Positions 1 to 4,765 of a stretch of DNA of 20,882 nucleotides are shown here, piece after piece. The stretch is from a virus, in IMG/VR virus record IMGVR_UViG_3300009163_000215, positions 1 through 20,882 of that record; one strand, written 5' to 3'. The stretch's first letter is position 1, and the number at the start of each line of letters is the position of its first letter. Both the position numbers and the translations under genes were made by a program. The notes under the pieces were generated by a model. The model saw only the letters and a list, made by a program, of their open reading frames with translations, searched no databases and was not told where the DNA came from.

Positions 1-606
1 ACTGGTTGGGGCATTGATCGCTTTTTGGAAGTCCGCGCTGAGCACACACGCGCACGTCGTCAGGCTGGTGCCACAAAGCGCCGTGAGTCACGTCAGGCAC
101 GCATTGAGGCAGAACGCGCTCAGAGAGCCGCCGAGCGCCTTGAGGCTACCCAAGCATGGCGCGACGCTAACAGCGCCTTGGTAGCCCGTTTAGATGCCTA
201 CACGGGTGCCAATGAGTTCCTGCACAGTGCCAAACAAAACATTGCCCAGTGGGGCAACCTGTCCGCTCGTCAAGTGGAAGCCGTAGAGTCCTGCTTCGCG
301 GTGATCGACCGCCAAGAGTTTGCTCGTGCTAACAGCCAGCACATCGGTGCTGTGGGTGACAAGGTCACTCTGATAATCACTGTGGAGCACATCATTGTTT
401 TGCACTCTGAGTTCTATGGCAACAACTACATCACCATCGCTCGTGACGAGCAGGGTAACGCCATCACCTACAAGGGTAAGACCAGCATCGGTGTTAAGGG
501 TGAGACCAACACAATCAAAGCCAGCGTGAAAGAGCACACCGTCTACAACGGCGTAAAACAAACCGTTATCCAGCGCCCAAAAGTGCTGGAAGCGGCATTA
601 GGGTAA
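1..606 (+). CDS. Phage protein with OB-fold-like C-terminus, 5'-partial
   Basis: The reading frame is open from base 1, so the true start lies upstream. A TTG at 25 has no good ribosome site and is unlikely to be the start. The N-terminal part is a long basic, Ala/Arg/Glu-rich stretch, probably helical or coiled coil. A segment 'WGNLSARQVEAV' follows, of the 'G-x-LS-x-Q' type I recall in phage proteins of this architecture. The last ~75 residues (from about base 355) are beta-rich, with 'GDKVTLIITVEHI', 'NNYITIARDEQGNAITY' and 'IKASVKEHTVYNGVKQTVI'. This pattern resembles a small OB-fold-like domain often found at the C-terminus of phage replication-associated proteins. A role in nucleic-acid binding is inferred from that resemblance; no catalytic motif is seen. 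It stands alone upstream of promoter P1 and probably ends the preceding transcription unit. Confidence 0.7.
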   Translation, partial: TGWGIDRFLEVRAEHTRARRQAGATKRRESRQARIEAERAQRAAERLEATQAWRDANSALVARLDAYTGANEFLHSAKQNIAQWGNLSARQVEAVESCFAVIDRQEFARANSQHIGAVGDKVTLIITVEHIIVLHSEFYGNNYITIARDEQGNAITYKGKTSIGVKGETNTIKASVKEHTVYNGVKQTVIQRPKVLEAALG

Positions 607-627
607 GTCCTAATAAAATAATTTAAT

Positions 628-650
628 CGAAGGGGTTGACAGCCCTTTCG
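628..650. promoter_or_regulatory. Imperfect dyad enclosing the P1 -35 box
   Basis: Bases 628-635 (CGAAGGGG) pair with 643-650 (CCCTTTCG) through 8 bp with one G-T wobble. The 7-base loop contains the whole TTGACA -35 hexamer. It could be an operator that blocks RNA polymerase, or a weak terminator for the upstream gene. There is only a short T run after it, so the operator reading is slightly preferred. Function is inferred. Confidence 0.4.
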
Positions 651-663
651 TTTAACATACAAT
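636..663 (+). promoter_or_regulatory. Sigma70-type promoter P1
   Basis: A perfect -35 TTGACA at 636-641 is followed, after a 16-base spacer, by TACAAT at 658-663 (one mismatch to TATAAT). It lies about 50 bases upstream of the ATG at 715 and in the only long noncoding gap nearby. The same arrangement recurs at 984-1014, which supports a real promoter. The host polymerase would read it without a phage sigma factor, as expected for an early promoter. Confidence 0.75.
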
Positions 664-693
664 TACACCTAAGCACCGAATATCTCGATGCTA

Positions 694-718
694 CAACAGC
701 GAAGGAACAGTGAAATGA
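694..718 (+). repeat. Leader/RBS repeat, copy 1
   Basis: This stretch begins CAACAGCGAAGGAACAG and runs into the ATG at 715. It is nearly the same as 1023-1049, which begins CAACAGCGAAAAGGAAAAG. Both end in 'GAAATGA' over the start codon. The copy carries the Shine-Dalgarno core (AAGGAA) and defines 715 rather than 688 as the start. With promoter P1 it forms a promoter-leader cassette that appears to be duplicated. Confidence 0.7.
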
Positions 719-987
719 CAAACGCAACACAATACTCTTGGAAATACTTGGTCTGCTCAATTGCAGTAACAGACCTTGCAGACCTTGAAAGCAATGGCGC
801 TATCCCTAGCGATTGGAAGTTTGCAATTAAAAACGGCAACACCTTGTACGACGAGGTTGGATCGTCATGGCGCGAGAGGTCAGACAATACGGTTTATGTG
901 TGCCACAAAGATGCACCAGAGTCTAAATATCGTTGGTTGCACCCCGACACAATTGTGCAAATTTATAAAGTTTCAACACACGGTTGA
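715..987 (+). CDS. Small phage protein of unknown function, 90 aa
   Basis: The start at 715 is chosen over an in-frame ATG at 688. It has the ribosome site GAAGGAA (701-707) and matches the repeated leader seen before the next gene. The product (MTNATQYSWKYLVCS...) is soluble, with 'DWKFAIKNGNTLYDEVGSSW' and a C-terminal 'HPDTIVQIYKVSTHG'. No motif I recognise is present. It is the first gene after P1, and its stop codon (985-987) lies inside the -35 box of P2. Early, promoter-proximal phage genes of this size are often host-takeover proteins; that is only a positional inference. Confidence 0.7.
   Translation: MTNATQYSWKYLVCSIAVTDLADLESNGAIPSDWKFAIKNGNTLYDEVGSSWRERSDNTVYVCHKDAPESKYRWLHPDTIVQIYKVSTHG
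948..957. promoter_or_regulatory. Perfect palindrome CACAATTGTG near P2
   Basis: A 10-bp perfect palindrome lies 26 bases upstream of the P2 -35 box, inside the end of the preceding gene. The half-site ACAATT recurs around the P2 -10: AATTGT at 997-1002 and ACAATT at 1010-1015, again inverted. The cluster could be operator sites, but the motif is short and AT-rich and could be chance. Confidence 0.3.
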
Positions 988-1014
988 CACCTCTCCAATT
1001 GTTTATGCTACAAT
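984..1014 (+). promoter_or_regulatory. Sigma70-type promoter P2 with extended -10
   Basis: TTGACA at 984-989 overlaps the stop codon of the upstream gene. TACAAT at 1009-1014 is preceded by TGC (1006-1008), which makes an extended -10. The 19-base spacer is longer than ideal, and the extended -10 may compensate. It lies just upstream of the second leader repeat and of the gene starting at 1046. Confidence 0.7.
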
Positions 1015-1022
1015 TAAACCAT

Positions 1023-1049
1023 CAACAGCGAAAAGGAAAAGCGAAATGA
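1023..1049 (+). repeat. Leader/RBS repeat, copy 2
   Basis: This is the second copy of the leader found at 694-718. It differs by a two-base insertion and a few substitutions and carries the ribosome site AAAAGGAA before the ATG at 1046. It starts only about 8 bases after the P2 -10 hexamer, against about 30 bases in copy 1, so the mRNA leader should be very short here. Confidence 0.7.
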
Positions 1050-1309
1050 AAACTACAGACTTCCAACACAACTTCGACAACGTCGTATCTTTTGACGACG
1101 GCGATACCGTAGAGACCGTAACAGTGGCTTACGACTACCTCCCAGAGGTGGACGGTTATGCCGAGGTCTTTGACCTGTTTGTCTTTGATGCCACTGGTGC
1201 CGACATCACCTATGACATCCCACAGGCAGAGTACCAGCGCCTGCTGGAAGAGACCAAGATTGACCACCAGCGCTTGGTGGCTGAGTCCAACGAATATGTG
1301 GGAGATTGA
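1046..1309 (+). CDS. Small acidic phage protein of unknown function, 87 aa
   Basis: The start at 1046 follows AAAAGGAA (1031-1038) and the leader repeat. Longer in-frame starts would run back through P2 and are rejected. The protein (MKTTDFQHNFDNVVSF...) is strongly acidic. It has a predicted beta-rich N-terminal half ('TVETVTVAYDYLPEVDGYAEVFDLFVFDATGADI') and a helical C-terminus ('QAEYQRLLEETKIDHQRLVAESN'). A small acidic product from a strong early promoter could be a DNA mimic or host inhibitor; this is speculation. It is followed after one base by the next gene, so the two should be co-transcribed. Confidence 0.65.
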   Translation: MKTTDFQHNFDNVVSFDDGDTVETVTVAYDYLPEVDGYAEVFDLFVFDATGADITYDIPQAEYQRLLEETKIDHQRLVAESNEYVGD

Positions 1310-1310
1310 T

Positions 1311-1517
1311 ATGAACAACGAAATTCAAGTTTCAAGCAACATCAACGTGTCTTGCTTTGGTCGTGGTCAGTGGATCATCTTTGCCAGCACCGAGCACGAG
1401 GACGGTCGCTACCTCGGTTTCACTCGTGGCTTTGGTTCCAAAGAGAACACTCTCAAAGTCGCTCGTGAGTGGGCTAAGTTATCCGTCGCTCAATTGCGCG
1501 ACATCTGTAACGCATAA
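1311..1517 (+). CDS. Small phage protein of unknown function, 68 aa
   Basis: The ATG at 1311 is preceded by GGAG at 1301-1304, inside the end of the upstream gene. The product (MNNEIQVSSNINVSCFGRGQW...) has an N-terminal beta region and the segment 'SKENTLKVAREWAKLSVAQL', which looks like a single amphipathic helix. No family is recognised. It sits in a run of tightly packed small genes read from P1/P2. Length, coding pattern and ribosome site make it a likely real gene. Confidence 0.65.
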   Translation: MNNEIQVSSNINVSCFGRGQWIIFASTEHEDGRYLGFTRGFGSKENTLKVAREWAKLSVAQLRDICNA

Positions 1518-1527
1518 GGGGATGGAC

Positions 1528-1743
1528 ATGAAAAATACAGCATGGAAAAAAGACTACCTGATCGTGATCCACAACGACTACGACAACACATGGCGCGGGG
1601 TGACTAAACCTTGCACCTTCTTGCAAGCGATACGGTTCGCGAGAGCCAAGGGCTGGAGGCTTGACGGCGATACTGTTCGCCTTGTGACCCTCTCAGAGTG
1701 GGCAACATTGCCAATATCAATTCAATTGGGAGCCGAAGTATGA
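1528..1743 (+). CDS. Small phage protein of unknown function, 71 aa
   Basis: Two in-frame ATGs (1522 and 1528) follow the upstream stop. The site AAGGGGA (1516-1522) is correctly spaced only for 1528, so that start is used. The product begins MKNTAWKKDYLIVIHNDYDN. It is mildly basic in the middle ('FARAKGWRLDGDTVRL') and has no recognised motif. Its stop overlaps the next start as ATGA (1740-1743), which indicates translational coupling. Confidence 0.65.
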   Translation: MKNTAWKKDYLIVIHNDYDNTWRGVTKPCTFLQAIRFARAKGWRLDGDTVRLVTLSEWATLPISIQLGAEV

Positions 1744-1907
1744 CTGAAGACAAGCCACACTTCATTGTCCACAAGGACACTGATCGAATCATTGGCACCT
1801 ATGCCACCTATGCACAAGCCTACGCCGCATACGAGAAACTTGGTACAGGCAACGACGGCATGACTGATCACGCCATTGGTTTAGTTCTTGAAAAGGGGAC
1901 AGCATGA
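1740..1907 (+). CDS. Small phage protein of unknown function, 55 aa
   Basis: This gene starts at 1740 inside an ATGA overlap with the upstream stop, with GGGAG at 1728-1732. The product (MTEDKPHFIVHKDTDRIIGT...) has the segment 'YATYAQAYAAYEKLG', an aromatic-rich probable helix. No family is recognised. It ends in a second ATGA overlap with the next gene at 1904. The double coupling argues that it is translated. Confidence 0.6.
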   Translation: MTEDKPHFIVHKDTDRIIGTYATYAQAYAAYEKLGTGNDGMTDHAIGLVLEKGTA

Positions 1908-2173
1908 CTACAGAAGAAAATTTGACAGAGAGCGATTGGGTGGAACTTACAAGGGGTGACATCCTATCGTGGGAGATGCCAGCCGTTTCATCTGTGGTTG
2001 AGTTTGTGTGGTTTGTCGAGCGCAAGATCAGGGAGAGAAACGAACCCCTGCTACAGCGCACATGGACTGGTCTAACCAATGACGAGTTGACAGACCTTTT
2101 CTACAACGAAAACCTTGGTCAAATGAGTGCTGTTGGTCAAGCGGTTGAACTACTGAAGGAGAGAAACACATGA
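1904..2173 (+). CDS. Small phage protein of unknown function, 89 aa
   Basis: The ATG at 1904 overlaps the upstream stop and has AAGGGG at 1893-1898. The product (MTTEENLTESDWVELTRGDI...) is acidic and mostly helical, with two Trp-containing segments ('WVELTRGDILSWEM' and 'VVEFVWFVERKIRERNE'). No motif is recognised. Its stop overlaps the next start as ATGA at 2170-2173. Its role is unknown; it belongs to the coupled early cluster. Confidence 0.65.
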   Translation: MTTEENLTESDWVELTRGDILSWEMPAVSSVVEFVWFVERKIRERNEPLLQRTWTGLTNDELTDLFYNENLGQMSAVGQAVELLKERNT

Positions 2174-2352
2174 ACAACATGGGAAGCCTAATGGATCAGG
2201 TGCAGGCAGAACTGCTAAAGCAGTGGGAAGCCACCACCGCAGACCAACGCGCAGAGGAGGAGCGCTTGCGCAAAATCCAGCGTGACTGGGAAGCCCAGCA
2301 CACAGCGTTTGAAACCGAGCAGGAGGATGACGATGAACAAACAGGAGATTGA
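2170..2352 (+). CDS. Small charged helical protein, 60 aa
   Basis: The gene starts at 2170 with AAGGAG at 2156-2161 and an ATGA overlap with the previous stop. The product is almost all charged helix ('LLKQWEATTADQRAEEERLR') and ends in a very acidic tail ('TEQEDDDEQTGD'), so it is probably a short coiled coil. The gene overlaps the next one by 20 bases. The next gene's AGGAGG ribosome site is read here as part of the acidic tail's codons, which partly explains the tail's composition. Function unknown. Confidence 0.6.
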   Translation: MNNMGSLMDQVQAELLKQWEATTADQRAEEERLRKIQRDWEAQHTAFETEQEDDDEQTGD

Positions 2353-2551
2353 CGACATGATGAAAGACCTACCTAGCCAACAGCTACCCGACGAGACCTT
2401 GATTCAAAAGATCACAATCGCTATAATGTTCATAGTGATTTTGTTCTTGATGGTGTGGGCGCCAGACTTCATTTTGACCGAGGAAGAGTGCCTACAACAA
2501 AGCCCTCGTGCTATCACCATTGGATTGTGTAGCGAACCGAAAGCGAAGTAG
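2333..2551 (+). CDS. Single-pass membrane protein, 72 aa
   Basis: The consensus ribosome site AGGAGG (2321-2326) directs the start at 2333 with a 6-base spacer. A closer in-frame ATG at 2327 is too near. The product has a short charged N-terminus (MNKQEIDDMMKDLPS...), one strong hydrophobic helix at about residues 28-49 ('IAIMFIVILFLMVWA'), and a tail of about 25 residues with two cysteines. No cleavable signal peptide pattern is evident, so it is probably an anchored inner-membrane protein. Superinfection exclusion or a lysis-related role would be possible for such a protein, but nothing in the sequence selects one. It is the last gene before the GGTACC repeat array. Confidence 0.65.
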   Translation: MNKQEIDDMMKDLPSQQLPDETLIQKITIAIMFIVILFLMVWAPDFILTEEECLQQSPRAITIGLCSEPKAK

Positions 2552-2555
2552 ACCG

Positions 2556-2607
2556 AACCCTCGAAGGGTACCTAACAGGGTACCTTGAGGGTACCTACTA
2601 GGTTACC
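2556..2607. repeat. Helically phased GGTACC repeat array
   Basis: Three perfect GGTACC palindromes (2567-2572, 2579-2584, 2590-2595) and one GGTTACC (2601-2607) are spaced 12, 11 and 11 bases start to start. That is close to one DNA helical turn. Each is part of a degenerate unit GGGTACCT plus 3-4 bases. The left part can also fold into a long imperfect hairpin: CCCTCGAAGGGTACC (2558-2572) against GGTACCTTGAGGG (2579-2591), around a 6-base loop. There is no T run, so an ordinary intrinsic terminator is unlikely. The array lies in the 71-base gap between the early cluster and the late packaging genes. A protein-binding array (operator or packaging recognition site) is inferred. Confidence 0.6.
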
Positions 2608-2622
2608 AACAAGGGTGGCGTT

Positions 2623-2811
2623 ATGAGAACTTGTAAATGCGGCGGGTTAGTCAGCGAGTACGAGGTAAAGGCTGGAACCAAGTGGAAATGCCATGCTTGT
2701 GGACGCATGGAAGTGTTCAGTAGCGAAAACCCAAAAGGTTTGCTAAACTCTGGGGAACCAAATCAACAGGGGAATACGGGTCATGCCAGAAACCGTCAAG
2801 AAGGGGTCTAA
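2623..2811 (+). CDS. Zinc-ribbon-like small protein, 62 aa
   Basis: The start at 2623 has AAGGG at 2611-2615. The product begins MRTCKCGGLVSEYEVKAG and has a C-x-C pair (residues 4 and 6) and a C-x2-C pair ('KCHACGR'). These four cysteines are spaced like a small zinc ribbon. The C-terminal third is Gly/Asn/Gln-rich and probably disordered. The gene overlaps the small terminase gene by 29 bases in another frame, so the two are co-expressed. Binding to DNA, to the adjacent repeat array or to a terminase is possible but unproven. No enzyme motif is present. Confidence 0.65.
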   Translation: MRTCKCGGLVSEYEVKAGTKWKCHACGRMEVFSSENPKGLLNSGEPNQQGNTGHARNRQEGV

Positions 2812-3367
2812 AAGCCCCGCCAAGCCTTCAAAAGCCAAGACTGAGGTGAAGGGTGCTATGACGCCTGCAAAGCCCGCTAAAGCCTCAAAACCAACACCAA
2901 GAAGAGTATTCGACCAAAAGGTAGCAGACCTCATATGCATGATGCTCAGTGAGGGGATGAGTCTACGCCAGATACTGAAGGCGGATACGACTGGAGCGTT
3001 ACCTGCGCAGTCGACGGTTTACGAGTGGTTGCTTCGCCACCCTGCCTTCGCGGAGCAATACGCACGCGCACGGGAGGAACAAGCCGATACCAATGCCGAT
3101 GAAATCCTAGAGATTGCCGACGAGATGCCCCCTGAGTACACCGATGAGAAGGGTCGCACCAGTTTGGACTTGACCTACATCCAGTGGCAGAAGAATCGCA
3201 TAGAGGCGCGTAAGTGGACAGCCGCCAAGCTGAGACCAAAGAAGTATGGCGACCGTATGGCTGTAGAGGGTGTAGAGGGTGGAGCACCTATTGCCACTGA
3301 GGACGCATCTGCTGACAAGTTCCTTGAGATCATTCGCAACATGGAAATGAGCAAGCGTGCTGGTTGA
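2783..3367 (+). CDS. terS: Terminase small subunit
   Basis: TerS recognises the phage genome end and delivers DNA to the large terminase. This 194-residue protein has a Lys/Pro/Ala-rich flexible N-terminus (residues 1-40). A helix-turn-helix region follows at about 42-90 ('DQKVADLICMMLSEGMSLRQ', then 'STVYEWLLRHPAFAEQYARA'), typical of phage small terminases. After it come a helical oligomerisation region ('YIQWQKNRIEARKWTAAKL') and the motif 'PKKYGDR', which I know from TerS proteins of this type. The ribosome site CAGGGGA (2767-2773) supports the ATG at 2783. Its 3' end overlaps terL by 11 bases, and that pairing makes the call firm. Confidence 0.88.
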   Translation: MPETVKKGSKSPAKPSKAKTEVKGAMTPAKPAKASKPTPRRVFDQKVADLICMMLSEGMSLRQILKADTTGALPAQSTVYEWLLRHPAFAEQYARAREEQADTNADEILEIADEMPPEYTDEKGRTSLDLTYIQWQKNRIEARKWTAAKLRPKKYGDRMAVEGVEGGAPIATEDASADKFLEIIRNMEMSKRAG

Positions 3368-4763
3368 AATACTAGAAGACCCAGAGGTTAAGGCGGAGTT
3401 CAACGCCTACCCTTTGCACGACCGTATTGCAAAGATTGCACACTCCGAATGGGTAAAGAGCGCACACAAGTACCAGATACCTCCGCCGCTTAAGATCGAC
3501 TACACCGTGTGGATGATGCTGGCAGGGCGTGGAGCAGGCAAGACGCGCTCCGCCGCTGAAGCGCTGTGGTGGTGGTGCTGGCTGGTACCTAACAGCCGTG
3601 GGCTGGTGTTGGCTCCTACGAGTTCTGACGTAAAATTCACCTGCTTTGAAGGGCAATCAGGCTTGCTCTCGGTGATCCCCAAAGAGTTGATCGTTGACTA
3701 CAACAAACAAGACCACCAAATCAAGTTGGTCAACGGTTCAAGCATTCGCGGTATCAGTGCAGACTCATACGAGCGCTTGCGCGGCCCTCAGTTCCACTTC
3801 GCATGGTGCGACGAGTTAGCCGCCTTCCAATACATTCAAGAGGCGTGGGACATGATGATGTTCGGTCTACGCCTTGGTGACCAACCACGGGTGATTGTGA
3901 CCACCACGCCTAAGCCTAAAGACCTGATACTCGATCTGATAGGCAGGGAGGGTGACGACGTGATCATCGACCGCGCCAGCACCTATGAGAACAAGGCTAA
4001 CCTCGCAGAGAGTTTCAGCAAGCAGTTAGAGACCTACCGTGGTTCAAAACTTTATGATCAGGAAGTGCTCGGATTAGTGGTCGACCTCGAAGACGGTAAG
4101 GTGGTCACAAGGGATATGTTCCAGATGTATCCCGCTGGGAAACCATTCCCTAAGTTTGAGTACATCCTACAGTCCTATGATTGTGCGTACACGGACAAGT
4201 CCTACAACGACCCAACAGCGTTCACGACATGGGGTGTGTTCAAGCCGATGGACGGGCCAATGTCCGTGATGTTGATCGACTGCTGGGCAGAGCACCTCAC
4301 CTTTCCTAAGCTGAAGGATCGCGCTATGGATGAGTGGCGAGTCTCTTACGGTGAGGGTAAGGATGCCAAGCGCCCCGACCTAATCCTAGTCGAAGAGAAG
4401 GCGGCGGGTCTGTCTCTCATTCAGGAACTACAGAAAGCGCATTTGATTGTCAGGGGGTATAACCCCGGTCGTGCCGACAAGATGCAACGCCTCCAAATCA
4501 CCGCCGCTATCTTTGCCACCAAGAGGGTATGGCTCCCTGAGTCTGAGGTGCATAAGGGTTACGTCAAAGACTGGGTGGAGGGGTTCCTGTCTCAGATATG
4601 CGCATTCCCTGACAGCACGCACGACGACTACGTCGACTCAGCAACTCAGGCTATGAGGTGGCTGAAGGATGGTGGTTGGCTCGACATCGATCCTGAGCCA
4701 CTGTATGATGACGACGACTACTTTGATGCCCAACCTGCGCGGGTCAACCCATATGCTGTCTAA
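3357..4763 (+). CDS. terL: Terminase large subunit (ATPase/nuclease)
   Basis: This is the motor that pumps DNA into the prohead and cuts it. The 468-residue protein has the Walker A motif AGRGAGKT (residues 56-63) and a Walker B-type strand 'FHFAWCDE' with D152 and catalytic E153. The coupling motif TTTP is at 182-185. The C-terminal RNase H-like nuclease has candidate metal ligands D275 ('LQSYDCAYTD'), E346 ('LILVEEKAAG') and D423/D424/D427 ('HDDYVDSATQA'). Length is normal for the family. The start is a GTG at 3357 that overlaps terS, the usual coupled arrangement; it has only a weak Shine-Dalgarno. All key residues are present, so it should be active. Confidence 0.96.
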   Translation: MLVEILEDPEVKAEFNAYPLHDRIAKIAHSEWVKSAHKYQIPPPLKIDYTVWMMLAGRGAGKTRSAAEALWWWCWLVPNSRGLVLAPTSSDVKFTCFEGQSGLLSVIPKELIVDYNKQDHQIKLVNGSSIRGISADSYERLRGPQFHFAWCDELAAFQYIQEAWDMMMFGLRLGDQPRVIVTTTPKPKDLILDLIGREGDDVIIDRASTYENKANLAESFSKQLETYRGSKLYDQEVLGLVVDLEDGKVVTRDMFQMYPAGKPFPKFEYILQSYDCAYTDKSYNDPTAFTTWGVFKPMDGPMSVMLIDCWAEHLTFPKLKDRAMDEWRVSYGEGKDAKRPDLILVEEKAAGLSLIQELQKAHLIVRGYNPGRADKMQRLQITAAIFATKRVWLPESEVHKGYVKDWVEGFLSQICAFPDSTHDDYVDSATQAMRWLKDGGWLDIDPEPLYDDDDYFDAQPARVNPYAV

Positions 4764-4765
4764 CC

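Noticed and set aside
190-561. Minus-strand 123-codon frame opposite the first gene
   Set aside because: It lies wholly opposite a convincing plus-strand gene, has no ribosome site I could see, and its sequence looks like a mirror of the other strand's codons.
669-887. Minus-strand 72-codon frame over promoter-proximal gene
   Set aside because: It would run against P1 and the repeated leader, and its product has no protein-like features.
3584-3595. 12-base GGTACCTAACAG inside terL, identical to part of the repeat array (2567-2578)
   Set aside because: It is a single copy within coding sequence, encodes ordinary TerL residues, and has no phased neighbours. Chance or a weak relic is the simplest explanation.
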